In this document: positions 22,801 through 33,949 of the stretch, piece by piece
Layout: every line of letters starts with the position of its first letter
How positions within the stretch are numbered: the stretch's first letter is position 1
Origin: Procambarus clarkii
Lineage: Eukaryota > Arthropoda > Malacostraca > Decapoda > Cambaridae
DNA length: 64,000 bases
Direction: 5' to 3'
NCBI RefSeq assembly: GCF_040958095.1
Contig: NC_091172.1
Span: 22,551,753 to 22,615,752, forward strand
Notes under the pieces: generated by a model
What the model was told of the DNA's origin: nothing
The model's database searches: none
The model's input: only the letters and a program-made list of their open reading frames with translations
Position numbers and translations under genes: made by a program

Positions 22801-25800
22801 CTTCCGTTACCTAATTATTTAATATTTGCATACCTTTTAATTTTTGAGAAAGAAAGAATCACACCAATAGAGAAAGTACCATAAGTAAAAAAACAGTGTA
22901 GAATGTAATGAAACCCCATTTTCTGGGCGAGTTCCGGAGGATCCCCGGAGCTATCCAGGCTGATATGTATATCCCTAAACTTTGACATCAGTGTGAATGG
23001 AGTTCAAGGCCTACCAGGAACCACAGCCAGAACCTGGCCCCACCTCAGAGAGGCACGAGGAATAATGGCCTATAGAAATGCACATGGGATTTGGAGCATT
23101 CTATTTCTACCATCGACCGAGACAGGCACCCAGAAAGGTAAGTGCCTCAAAACAAACCCTTATTTTGGTTAAAATGACTAAAATAGACCAACTAGCGGTC
23201 AGAACTCCCCAAATGAAAACAAGCAAACAAGCATGAGTCACACACCCCGCCTCACATGTCTGTGCAGCTCCCCCCTTCCCGGGAGGAGGGAGGGGGAGCC
23301 CCAGACCCCCATGCCGGCAATCCATCCACGAGTTCTGAGCCTGGATGTCAAAAACACGCGTAAAACCGCCGACCAGAGGGAGGGAGTGTTGCTGGGGAGT
23401 CTCCGGGACTCACCCAGAAAATGGCTTTTCATTACATTCAACACTGGTTTTCTGGGGGGAGCCCCTACGGCTCCCCGGAGCTACTTCACCAAAGACAAAA
23501 ATAGGAGAACTTACCTGGAAAGCGGTCGGCGCTCACATCTCAACTCTAAGTCGAGACAACAGCAACACAGGCCCAGGAACATTCACGAGGTAGCGTGCAG
23601 CCAGGACCCTGTTCTACCGCCAAAATCCTTGTGCTCAAATGTCAACTAAGGACATGTTATCAAAGATGGCAGCAAGCGCAGCAAACTAATGGGCATGGGA
23701 ATAGACCGCAGGCTGGCTTAGACCGAATAACCGTGCAGACGACCTGAGAGACACGAACCGGAGAACAGGGAAGAAGGGAAACCGGACCAACCCAAAGCAC
23801 GTCCACAGCAACAGAGGCTGTGGCGCGCAAATACTGGTGGAGAGCCGCAACCGGACACAAAACATGATGCACCCCCAGCCTGACCAACCGAGCATCAACA
23901 ACCCAAGGACCCCTTTGGAAAGCAGCGGTCTCATTCTTCGCCAGAAAAGAAGGAGATGGCTGCACATGAATAAACCTACCACCACGACCAAAAGAGCAGA
24001 AACCCCTGCGCCGGAGGAGAGCATGAAGCTCCCCAACCCAACCTCCAGAGGCCAATGCCAACTAAGAAAAGAGCTTTGGAAAAACAATGCTGAACCGAAG
24101 GGGCCACAATAAACTGAGGCGAAGACAGGAACGAGAGCACTGTCCAAAGACCAGGACGGCTCAGACGGCACATAAGCAGGCCGAAGGTGAAACAACGCTC
24201 GAGACAGCTTGCAAAACGGTGCAGAAGTAACATCAATACTGAAAGCAAGCTGCAGCGGCTCCACCAATGCCGTACGATATGAGGCGGCAGCGTTCACCAT
24301 AAGATGACTGTCCAGAAGCAGCCACTAGAGAAAGGAAAAAACAACCCTAACAGAAAGCTGAAGTACAGCAACGAAGAAACAAAAAGAAATGGAAGGACTG
24401 CCAGGGAAGCTTCATACTGCCACGAAGACGAAGCCTGCAGGTGGGACACCATCAAAGAAGCCTCCTGATCACCATACATATGGTGATAGACTCGAGTCAT
24501 AAAGACCAAATGCGAAAGACTCGAGGAGAAGAGCGAACCAGTCTTGTAACAGACCGGCCCGATCTGTTGAAAGTGGTGGAGCCGCAGAAAAACCTCCGGG
24601 AACCTCTGGGTTCGTACACCAAGCAAGCAGCGTCTGAAACCAAGGCTGGGCCGGCCACCATGGGGCCAAGAAGACAACTCGACCCTGGTAAGTCTCCAAG
24701 CGAGCTAGGACCTGGAGCAATAACTGAACCCGGGGAAAAGAGGTACAGGAACCCCCACCTCGACCAGTCCTGCTGAAAAGCGTCGAACCCAACTGGCCTC
24801 ACGGCAGGGATAGGGCGCCACATATACCGGAAGATGCCTCAACCACGCTGACACGAAGAGGTCCACCTCCTAGTGCCCGAACGTCAGTGGACAGGGAAAC
24901 GAACCGGGACAAGCCGTCCGCCAGGACGTTCGACACCCCCAAGACGTGAACCACCAGTAGGAGAGTCAAACCCCGAGAACTCAACAGATGAGTCACCCGA
25001 AGCGACCAGCCCCAAAGAACCAAGGACCGCATTGAACCCCCTCGGTTCAGGCATGAACCACTGAAGAGCAGTCTGAATGGAACTGGATTGTCGATCTGTG
25101 GGAGCGACCCGAACCTTCTGAAGTGAAAAGTGACCTGGGACCTCCCAGGTCCCTCCGAACCTGGGAGGGAACCAAATGGGACTTCCACCAGTTCACCAGG
25201 AACCCGAACCCGGCTAGCTGGGAAAGAAGCAAACACCTGGAGAGCAGACACACGGACCGACTGAGAGCCCAGACCAGCCAGTCGTTATGGTAAGCCAACA
25301 CCCGAACACCTAAAAGACGCAGAGGGGCCACCACAACCCAGGTAAGGTGTGTGAACACATGAGGTGCCATGTTCAACCATGTTCAAGGAAGACAACGAAA
25401 GCGGTAACTCTAACGCCCCTACAACAAAATTGAGCCAGACCCTGAATCCTGGATGAATCGGGGCGTGCCAATAAGCGTCCTTGAGGTCCAAGGGACACCA
25501 TCCAAGCACCCAGCTCCAACAGGAGCTGGACCTGGGACAGAGTGGTCATCCAAAAGGAAGAGGTAAGAAACCCAGGGGTACAGACGGGACAAGTCCAGAA
25601 TGAACCGCAAGTCCTCACAATTGCGTTTCGGAACTGGAAACAGGAGGGAAACTCACCTGAGAAACGTTGTCATTTTGACCACACCCAAGCGCACCCACTC
25701 CGAGATGATCTGACAGACCATAGGAGAAAAGACCTGCCCTGCCAGCCCAGAGCCACCCAAAGGAGGAGGAGCCACCCACGCCACCGCAGGCCGCGAGAAA

Positions 25801-28800
25801 TGACCCGAAAATCCCACGAATCACGAGACCATGCGTGAGTGAACAGAGCAAGCCTCCCCCCAACATCACCCCCATCAATAGGGCGAACCGCGAAAGGGGC
25901 CGACGCCCCTTACAAGAACCCAACTTGCGTACACAGCGATCGCCGCGCCAACCAGACGCAGATGGTTCCAAAGGCTGCGCTGGCTCTGAAACTGGCACCG
26001 GCGGCATTCCCCAACGAGTAGAACCCCGAACCCTCTGGGAAGAACCCACCCTGGGGCCCCCGGAGAACCAACAAGTCGAACATTGGACGACGGCTGGACG
26101 AAGTTGCTTGCATATACCGCTCAACCGCAGAGTCCGCAAACAGCAAAGGACAAATGGGCGAAGACAATCTAAGAGCCAGGGCCCAAGCAGATTCCAAGGA
26201 GGAAGCGAGCACAACATGTCGACATTGCAAGACTGCGCAGCAAAAAACCATGACAGCGCATCCTGCATGATAAGTGCAAACACCTTCAAAATTGCAGACG
26301 ACACACTAGCAGCCAAGACTACGGCACCAGACCCAGGAATGGCCCGAAAGCGCCTCCACATCCTCCGCAAGCCAATCCGAAGACAGCTCCAGGAGGGAAA
26401 AAACGCAAGACCGAAACCAGAAAGCCACAAGCACACAAGTCCTCGGGCACAAGCGCAGCCGACAGGGAGGGAACCTGCACATGAAGCTGAATCGCGTCCA
26501 CATCCCGTCGCTCAAAGTCGCCCCCCAGGTAAACCTGGACCACAGTCAATGCCTCACGCCACTCAAGCGTGTGGGTATGACAGAAAGCATCCCAAGCATC
26601 CAACGACAACAACGGGACGTCCGCCCGTCGACTCCGAAACCTCATAACGAACCCAGTATGGAGACGATGATTCAAACCTGAAGGAAGACGGATCCATTAT
26701 AGAGGCATATTCCGGGTCACGCAGGAGGTAAGCCGCAATGGCCGCTCGCACCTCAGGAGGCGAGACGTGGGAAGCCGAAAACCTCCAGAAGGACAGAACT
26801 GAAGTGTGATACCGCAGGGATACGGAACCAAACATGGGGAGGAGCCAATTAAAAATCCAACTCATTCGCAGAGGGGGGGGATAGGAAAATCCCACTCCTT
26901 GTAACAGTAAGCCTCGCTCTAAGGGCAGGAAAACCCAGGCCGGAAAACTGAGGATACCTTGCGGCAGCACTGGTCAAGGTGGGGTTACCTGTATTTCTTC
27001 CTCCCTGTTCCACTGTTGCTTCAGGTCCTAGCTCGCTTGGAGACTTACCAGGGAAGAGTAGTCCTCTTGGCTCCTTGGTGGCCGGCCCAGCCTTGGTTTT
27101 AGGAGCTGCTTGCTTGGTCCCTGTTCCAGTTGTTTTGTCCTTCCTTTCCTGGTTGTTCCAGGACAACATCTTATGCCGAATACTGTAGCCTTGTGCAGTG
27201 CAGGCGCTGGTGGAGCTGCTGCAACTTGCATTTGGCATTGATGTTACTTCCGCGCCGTTCCTCAAGCTGTCTCGTGCGTTGTTTCACCTCCGGCCTGCTC
27301 ATGCACCACCTGAGCCATCCTGGTTTTTAGACAGAGTGCTCTCCTATCTCTCTTCTCCTCGGTTTGTGTTGGCCCTCTTCAGTTCAGGATTATTTTTTCC
27401 AAGGCTCTTTTCCTGTCGGCATTGACCCTTAGGGATTGGGTCGGGAAGCTTCATGCTCTCCTCCGGCGCAGGGGTTTCTGCTCTTTTGGTCCTGGTGGTA
27501 GGTTTATTTGTTTGTAGCCATCTCCTTTTTTTTGGCGAAGAATGAGACTGTTGCTTTCCAGAGGGGCCCTTGGGTTGTTGTTGCTTGGTTGGTTAGGCCG
27601 AGGGTGCATCATGTGTTGTGTCCAGTTGCGGCTCTCCGCCGTTACCTGCACGCCACGGCCTCTGTGGCCGGGGACGTGCTTTGGGTTGACCCGGTTTCCC
27701 ACATTCCCTGTTCCAGGGTTCGGGTCTCCCAGGTCGTCCGCAGGGTTATATGGTCCAGCCAGTCTGCGGTCCATTCTCGTGCCAACAACGTTCGTAAGTT
27801 TGCTGCACTGGCTGCCGTCTTTAGTAACATGTTTTGGGCTGACATTCGGGCACGGGGTTTTTGGAGGTCGAACAGGGTCCTGGCCACTCACTACCTTGTA
27901 AATGTTCCTGGGCCTCTTTGGGGCTGTGTTGCTTTGGGTCGGCGGTTGCAGCCTGTTGTCATGACTTTGTGTTGAGGAGAGTGTGCCGACCACCTCCCGG
28001 GAAAGTCCCTCTTGATTTTGTCTCTGGGTACATAGCTCTACGGAGCCGAAGGGGTTTCCCCCAGAAATCCAGCTTTGACTGTAATGAAACGCCATTTTCT
28101 GGGCAAGACCTAGAGGGTCCCTGGCAACCCTCCCTCCCTCCCTCTGGTCAGCATTTTTTCGTGTTTTTGACATCCAGCCTCAGAACTGGGGTGTGGATAG
28201 CCGGCATACGGGTCTGGGGCACCCCCTTCCCCTTCTCGGGGAAGGGGGAGCTGTGCAGACAAACGGCGTAGTGACATGGTGACATCATGCTCGTTTGCTC
28301 GTTTTTGTTTGGTTCTGTCCACTAGTTCAGCTTTCAGTAGCAATTTCTTAACCAGAATAGGGGGTTTGTTTTGGGGTGCTTACCTTTCTGGGTGCCTGAC
28401 CGGTCGATGGCAGACATAGAATGCTTCCAACCACATGGGGGTTTCTATAGGCCATTGCTCCTCGTGCCTCTCTGAGGGGATGGGGGGGGCCAGGTTCTGG
28501 CTCGTGGTCCATGGTAGGTCTAGAACTCCATTCACATTGACTGATGCCAAAGTCTAATACAGTATATGCATATCAGCCTGGATAGCTCCAGGGAGCCTCC
28601 GGGTCTCACCCACAAAATGGTATTTCATTACATTCAACGCTGGTTTTTTCATTTGCAGTTCCATAAAAATATAGTATAAGCATTAGGGAGCATTAGCAGC
28701 ATTTTAGTACATATTAGGCAGATAGAATTGAAATCCACCCTTATTAACCATATACCATTCCAATCTATTCTTGTTTTGTTTTGTCTAAATACTAGTTGAC

Positions 28801-31305
28801 AGCCCATTGCAGTCATCTACAGCTCTGGTTCCCTACTTCTATGATGGGGTTATATATTTTCTGCTATTAGCTGCAAGAACAAATATCAAAAGACTCCCAA
28901 AAGAAATCACAACAAACACACAAGTATTTGTGGGTAGTGATATTTATATGGAGCCTTGCAGGGTATTAGTGAGTGCGACCCAACCACCACACGCTCCCCT
29001 AAGCTTCACACATTTGACAACTGTATGATTTGAACATTCTGTGTCATATTATGAATAAAATTTTATGCTAGATGAAAATTGACAGGTAACTGACACATAG
29101 TGCATCATATGAACAAGTGCAGAAGTTTTTTCAGTGATGCATCATTATATGTATCATTAGAATATATGCATAATGTAAAATATATTTAAGCATTCTTTAA
29201 AACAACATATTACTTTATCTTTTAAATAACAATATACTAGAGCATTTATTGTATAAAGAGCTTACATGTTAGTGCCTTTTAAAGCAGCGGTTGCCAACCG
29301 GTGGTTCGCGAGACAATTTTATTTGTGTATTGTATGTAACTGTGTATTTTAACTGTTATATTTAATGGTATCAAATAATTTGACTTTAATAACTATCATT
29401 TCTTGTTTAGCAAACCTGCTGGATTTAAAATTATTAATTTGGTGATCCGTGAGCTCAGAAAGGTTGGCAACCGCCATTTTAAAGCATGTATATAGTACTG
29501 TACTTACAAGTTTCAGATATCATACATTTCACTATTTAGATTCTATAATGCAAAATTAAACAACGTATGAATAAATTTTGTTTTATATTATAGAATTTTT
29601 TTTATACTTACAGGGCGTTTGCTGTCATTTAAAGTTTTGAGGTAACTGTCATAACTTTGTCCTTGTACTCTTGGGTCTCTGTTTTGAAAATGACTGTTGC
29701 ACCATCGAATAGCTTCTTGACATGCTTTCCCAATAGATTCCTTCTTCTTCAGTCCATCCATTTCTTGTAAAGCAGTGTAAGGGACTACAATAACAACTTC
29801 TTTTCCAGCAATTTCCTTCGTTTTCAGGCTTTCAAGAAATCCAATATCCTGAATGAGAACATTTGTATCAACCACAATATGGACAGACTTTGAGCTGCTG
29901 TTGATGCTCGATGTTAATAACTGGATGCTCTCCGTCTTTTGCGTGTGACAGACTGATCCCCGAAAGTTAGCAATTTCAGTTATTATCTCTTGTTCTTCAA
30001 CTTCCATTGCAATAACTTCATCAGGAATATTTCCAGTCTTACAGTGTGACAACTGTTTTTCTTTTATATACTGGCAAACTAGGAGAGGACAACTCGGTTT
30101 TCTTTGCTGAATCCTTCCTTGTAGTAATTTCATCATATTCATTTTCTGCATCATATAAACAAACTGTTTTTTTCTTAACTGACATATTAGGAGTAAGCAG
30201 TTTAGTAGTACTCTTAGATGAATCTTTTATAGCACTAACTTCATCATTATCATTTTCAGTATTAAATTCACAAACTCTTTTTCTATTATATAGGCCTGCT
30301 ATCATATCAAGAGATGATAGCTTGGGCCTAGTTTTCTTGGACAAGTCATCAGTTTTATGTAAAGATTTAACAGATGGATGTGACTCTTCCTCACATTTTA
30401 TAAAATGTCTGTACACGTCATGTTCTTTAATTATGTTTTTATTATCACTCACTTTTTTACTTTTCTTCGATGATTTGCATTCCCCATCATCCCTGATGGG
30501 ATTGCTGCTTATTTCTTTAATAATATCCCTTATTATAGCTTCATCCTCCTTTGCATTTTTGGTGGCAGTCCGAGTCCTTCTCTTTGCCTTGAAAATGTTC
30601 CTTTTCTCTGTTGATGTAATTAATTCTTTTTTTTTGTCTACTTGTTTCTTAGCTCTCCTTACACGTATCATCTGATATGACTGTTTTCTCCTCTGACTTC
30701 ACAGCTTGAGGCATCTTTTCACTTTCTTTACTAGTTACAGTCTTCTTCAGCCACTTAACATTCTCAGCAATTTTTCTAGCTCTCAATAAGCTGGAATGAA
30801 CTGGTACTGGTTTTTTACATACTTTAGGTGAATCTTCCTTCAGACCATTTGAAAATTTGCCCTCTGTTTGTGCTTTTATAACAAATTTCACAGGTTTCCT
30901 ATTTTTCCAATTCTGTTCCTCTACTGTTTTATCATCATGTGATTTAATATCAGTAGAGTTTTCAGGCACAGGATTAACTTTAAGAGGAGTGACAAGCTGT
31001 GTATTGATGATATCAAGTATAGATATGACATCTGTCTTTCCATTAATTTCCTTTGGCTCATTAATGAGGCCTTCTTTAGGCTTAGGTATCTTCATCTTAA
31101 CTTTTTTAGTTTTCACTGGTGGAGATGATTTTTGTTTTTCTGATTCTTCAGAACAGTTTTCACTGCTTTCTTTCAGAAGGCTTGGATGCATCCACGAGGA
31201 CTTGCCAGTCTTGGTATTGAAATAATACGTTGCGGTGGGACAGCGACTGGAGGTCTTTTGCACCCAGTGCTCAGGTAGGTTGTTTTTACCAGATGTAGCT
31301 GCCAT
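16656..31305 (-). CDS. SWT1: Transcriptional protein SWT1 homologue (WW + PIN domain), whole gene, 4 coding exons
   Basis: Reading on the minus strand, coding exons lie at 31305-29612, 22656-21686, 17441-17301 and 16875-16656. All junctions have GT/AG sites and matching phases (0, 2, 2). If the two apparent frame breaks in exon 1 are each counted as one extra base, the protein would be about 1007 residues; human SWT1 is about 900. Residues 10-41 form a WW domain (W14, Y27-Y28, W38, P41). A PIN domain starts near residue 474 with VVDTN, continues through QEMD, and ends with LLTND in exon 2, giving the expected acidic residues. The part after it (PPW, then CWEKHWIAV) matches the conserved region of vertebrate SWT1. 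Family knowledge: Swt1 is a nuclear endoribonuclease that helps destroy faulty mRNPs at the nuclear pore. The family identity is firm; activity of this copy is inferred. Confidence 0.88.
17301..17441 (-). CDS. SWT1: SWT1 coding exon 3
   Basis: The acceptor TTTCAG precedes 17441. The first base completes an isoleucine codon from exon 2, and 46 further codons run open to the donor GTTTGA with phase 2. The peptide includes MILDAYGVTHSLPTLN. It aligns by position, not by strong motif, with the helical C-terminal part of SWT1. The call rests on correct phase at both ends. Confidence 0.82.
17586..18633 (-). mobile_element. Tigger/pogo-like DNA transposon in SWT1 intron 3-2 interval, internally deleted
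   Basis: Bounded by TA (17584-17585, 18634-18635) with inverted ends CAGTGGGGGGGTCTCGATTT and, inverted, CAGTGGCACCTCGACTTACG. The minus strand encodes MGPKKVSGKVQHMKTYVRMT, EEKQEIILKHENGTRVAELA and, after a deletion, CAVWEELQSFAEKNHPDKAV with ERFLVRKSSSEPEAG. These are the start and end of a Tigger transposase. The DDE core is lost. It lies in the intron between SWT1 exons 2 and 3. Confidence 0.92.
18636..21455. mobile_element. Fossil DIRS-like retroelement copy (shorter), in SWT1 intron
   Basis: Nucleotide text matches parts of the larger copy at 22890-28650: the stretch near 18740-18850 resembles 24950-25060, 19190-19680 resembles 26480-26970, and 21110-21440 resembles the right terminal repeat at 28270-28600. 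The element is broken with many changes and internally shortened, and a LINE tail (18880-19172) sits inside it. It lies between SWT1 exons 2 and 3. By eye the copies differ by roughly 10-15%, so it is not recent. Confidence 0.7.
18880..19172 (+). mobile_element. LINE family C 3' end inserted in the DIRS-like fossil
   Basis: Encodes GIDKIDREDFLRPGALRTRG, RNIRKFTFANRVVDGWNKL and KALYDKECWEDGTP, the C-terminus of a LINE polyprotein also seen at 38715-39345. It ends TACTTAGGTAATTACAAG, a typical short 3' tail. The flanking DIRS-like text resumes after it. Confidence 0.8.
21686..22656 (-). CDS. SWT1: SWT1 coding exon 2 (end of PIN domain and conserved C-terminal region)
   Basis: The acceptor TTTTCAG is just above 22656 and the exon begins SGDDLIRDCC in phase 0, continuing directly from exon 1. 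LLTNDVNLQNK is the last PIN strand and acidic motif. KPPWNVNEVLSCWEKHW matches the vertebrate SWT1 segment KPPW...CFKKHW. The donor GTAAGT lies at 21685-21680, phase 2. The frame is open throughout. Confidence 0.92.
22890..28655. mobile_element. Fossil DIRS-like retroelement, composite with long inverted arms, in SWT1 intron 1
   Basis: Inverted terminal regions of about 330-380 bp lie at 22890-23230 and 28270-28650. Short end-like blocks recur inside at 23400-23500 and 28020-28130, as expected of DIRS terminal and internal complementary repeats. The minus strand from about 26970 to 23240 has recognisable gag-like, RT and RNase H (LGVSNVLADGLSR) and tyrosine-recombinase-like parts. About 1.7 kb at 26950-28650 is an inverted copy of 22890-24790, so two copies appear joined head to head. 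The element is broken in many places. It lies wholly in the first SWT1 intron. Confidence 0.75.
29285..29476. mobile_element. hAT-type MITE with 8-bp target duplication
   Basis: Ends are inverted: CAGCGGTTGCCAACC on the left, GGTTGGCAACCGCCA on the right. The 8-bp TTTTAAAG occurs on both sides (29277-29284 and 29477-29484), the duplication length of hAT transposons. The 192-bp AT-rich core has no coding capacity. It lies in SWT1 intron 1, about 135 bp from the exon 1 donor. Confidence 0.88.
29612..31305 (-). CDS. SWT1: SWT1 coding exon 1 (WW domain to first part of PIN domain)
   Basis: The start codon at 31305-31303 is followed at once by the WW domain. The exon is read in three frames: one open from 31305 to 30649, the next open from above 30671 to 30039, the third from 30154 to 29588. 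Each switch is +1 (one extra base), in overlaps rich in A runs, so sequencing or assembly error is likely; a decayed exon or very short introns are the alternatives. The middle part is lysine- and serine-rich and low in complexity, as in other SWT1 proteins. The donor GTAAGT follows the codon at 29614-29612, phase 0. Confidence 0.8.
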
Positions 31306-32080
31306 TCCTCACTTCTGTTAGATAAGATTTCATCAGCAAGACCAATCAAAGAAGGATACACATTTAAAAATAATTATAGAATATACATCTAAAATTAATA
31401 CATAACTCAATATGATACAATATGATACAGTAATTACTGTAATAAATTCCTATCTGGCCACATTCAGTTACATTATACTATACTGTATTGTATTGCCTAT
31501 ATGCATGCTCTAACATTTACACAAACATGCAGAAAACTGGTCAATAAATGTCAAATGGTTGACATTTGATGGTCCCCAAATAGTTGAGGACAGGAAGCCA
31601 GTTAGGTTATTGAGGGCATACTAGGCCAGTTACTGAACTTTCTCAGGATGCAACCCAACCTAACTCCCGGGCACGTATTTGCTACTAAGGGAATAAAGGT
31701 GTCAGGTGACTGGTGATGGTTTCCAAACATCTGTTTTTCCCCAAAGATTCAGGTTTAGTTTACACAGTTTACAAAAGTTTACACAGTGTCCAGGACCTTA
31801 TGACTGCAACCCAACTGTGCTGACCACAACTAACCATTATGCCATTACAGCACATAAAATTGGTAATATAGAGGGCCCTTTAAATAATATATCAATATCA
31901 TTAAGAAGTGGGGTGGGCAGGTGGTGTCTGTGGATGGGAGATAAAGAGTGGGTATCAAAATAATAAAAAACACTATAAAGTAAGACAATTATTTCCACAT
32001 TTTATTGAATACTAGCAATACCTGACCACGCGTTGCTGTGGCTCAGCCACGCATGTGCGTTGCTGAGGCACAGCAACCTT
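31306..32080. other. SWT1 upstream region with SINE remnant
   Basis: Presumed promoter and 5' UTR side of SWT1; no core promoter element is clear. At 31640-31830 a degraded piece of a tRNA-SINE body is seen (CTCAGGATGCAACCCAACCT ... GCACGTATTTGCTACTAAGG). Confidence 0.45.
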
Positions 32081-32270
32081 ACACACAGAAATCACAATAA
32101 TGTGATACATCAATGAACAAATCCACAAGGGCCGTGACAAGGATTCGAACCTACGTCTGTGAGCATCCCCAGACGCTGACTGGGATGCTCACAGACGTAG
32201 GTTCGAATCCTCGTCACGGCCCTTGTGGATTTGTTCATTGATGCATCACGTTATTGTGATTTCTGTGTGT
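32081..32270. repeat. Near-perfect palindrome of two tRNA-like SINE pieces
   Basis: The left arm 32081-32170 and right arm 32181-32270 are inverted copies with about 4 mismatches in 90 and a 10-base spacer. Each arm holds box B (GTAGGTTCGAATCCT) and the CACGGCCCTTGTGGATTTGT end of the SINE. A hairpin would form in either strand. Confidence 0.9.
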
Positions 32271-32284
32271 AATGAAGGAAAGGG

Positions 32285-32502
32285 GAAGGGGTAGAACAGC
32301 ATATTGACATAGCTCGAGTGCATGGGGAAGTTGTGTAAAACCCTGAGTTGTGTCTTGGAGAGGCTGCAGGCTCCAGTAAGTTCAGTAGAACTTTGGTTTC
32401 GACTCTTTTACCATGTCGTAGCTCAGTCGATTAAGGCAGCGTCTGGGATGCTCACAGACGTAGGTTCGAATCCTCGTCACGGCCCTTGTGGATTTGTTCA
32501 CA
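32285..32502 (+). mobile_element. tRNA-like SINE (same family as 9875-10215)
   Basis: Contains CTCCAGTAAGTTCAGTAGAA, then TACCATGTCGTAGCTCAGTC (box A), GTAGGTTCGAATCCTCGTCA (box B) and ends in CCTTGTGGATTTGTTCA. The acceptor stem is imperfect and the anticodon loop oversized, so this is a SINE and not a tRNA gene. Confidence 0.82.
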
Positions 32503-32504
32503 GC

Positions 32505-32830
32505 AACCTTCCCTGTCCCCCAGTCTTCCCCACCATTCCCCCCTCATGCATCTCCTCGGCCTCCCAACCATTCCCCACTCCACCGTCCCCTCGTCCTCCC
32601 CACCATTCCCCATTCCACCATCCCCTCTTCCTTTCCACCATGCTCCATTCCCCTGTCCCTTTGTCCTCCCCACCATTCTCCATTCCCCCATCCCCACCAT
32701 CCCAAACTCCCCCATCCCCTCGTCCTTCTCCACCATTACCCCCTCCCTTGTCCCCTCGTCCTCCCCACCATCTCTCAGTAATGTCCCCTCGTCATTTCCA
32801 CCATTCCCCACTCCCTCGTCCGATGTCTTC
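32505..32830. repeat. C-rich minisatellite
   Basis: Imperfect repeats of CCCCTCGTCCTCCCCACCATTCCC. The reverse complement type occurs at 4735-4900. Frames through it give P/S/H-rich peptides that are not genes. Confidence 0.9.
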
Positions 32831-32999
32831 CCAAATGGTCTGATGTTCCCATCAGAAAACTGGGAACATCAAGTGATTTGATGTTCCCATCACTGAAATA
32901 TGAGAGAAAGTTAAAAAATTAAATGAAAATATGAAAAAATAAAAAATAAACTATACTCACGAAATGAACGGTATGGTAAACAACACAGCTCAATTCCAA

Positions 33000-33935
33000 C
33001 GCAATTCACAGAAAATAATTAAATCAAAATTAAAATAAATCAAAATCTATGAAAATTCAATTTATCAGTGCAATCAGAAACATTGAAATGTAATTGTAAC
33101 ATATTTAGTATAGCATGTGTGTTGCTCTTACATGCAACACATGGTGCTGTTTTTCAAGAAAAGCATAGTTTTACCTGTCACAGGTGTGGCATCTATACTT
33201 ATACTTATGAAGTGAACGATATGATAAACAACACATCTCAATTCCAACACAATGTCACACAAAATAATTCAATAAAAAATAAAATAAATTGAAATCTATG
33301 AAAATAAAATTTATCAATGCAATCGGAAACATTGAAATGGAATTTGTGACATTTAGTATAGTGTGCATGTTGCTATTATTTGCAACAGATGGCACCGTTT
33401 TTAAAAAAACGCATGTTTTTACCTGTCAGAGGGGTGGCATCTATATAGTAGGTATATAAATAGACTAGCCTATTCGAATGCAACGTTGTGTCAAAATATT
33501 AAAGCAATCGGTGAAGAACTTTCGGAGATTACAGAGTGTGTTGCTCATATGTCCAACAGACTGGCGCTGTTTTTCAAATAAAGCATGTTTTTTCCTATCA
33601 TGGGTGAGGTATGTATATAGTAGATATAAAAAGATGCACCTATTCAAATGCAACGTTGTATCAAAATTTCAAAGCAATCGGTAAAAAGGTTTCAAAGATT
33701 TCCCTCACATGAAAAGCACCCGAAAAACACAGTTTTTCAGAAAAAGCATGTTTTTTTTTTACCGTCACAGACCTGACATCTATATACAGTAGTATGTATA
33801 TAAAAACCTGCTCGGATGCCAATGGAACGTGGAACGTTGTGTGAAAATTTCAAAGCAAACGGTGAAGAACTTTCGAAGATTAGCGGTTATGCACAAACAT
33901 TTCCATTTTTATTTATATATATAGACAATGAGGTA
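33000..33935. repeat. Four to five degenerate copies of an unclassified interspersed unit
   Basis: Recurring words: GCAACGTTGTGTCAAAAT, TTTCAAAGCAATCGGTGAAG, AACTTTCGGAGATT, and a block with GCATGTTTTTACCTGTCA then GGTGGCATCTATAT. They recur at roughly 33100-33200, 33340-33460, 33475-33640, 33650-33800 and 33830-33935. The last ends CATTTTTATTTATATATATAG. No protein is recognised. Confidence 0.75.
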
Positions 33936-33949
33936 GTGAACACAAGATT

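Noticed and set aside
23660-26970. Long GC-rich open frames as host genes
   Set aside because: Overlapping frames on both strands contain RT, RNase H and recombinase-like text and lie between inverted terminal repeats, so they belong to a fossil DIRS-like element.
30046-30675. 209-codon plus-strand frame opposite SWT1
   Set aside because: Antisense shadow of the lysine/serine-rich part of SWT1 exon 1; hydrophobic F/L/S-rich text without a domain.
32322-32881. Proline/serine/histidine-rich proteins
   Set aside because: Translation of the C-rich minisatellite in several frames; no conserved domain.
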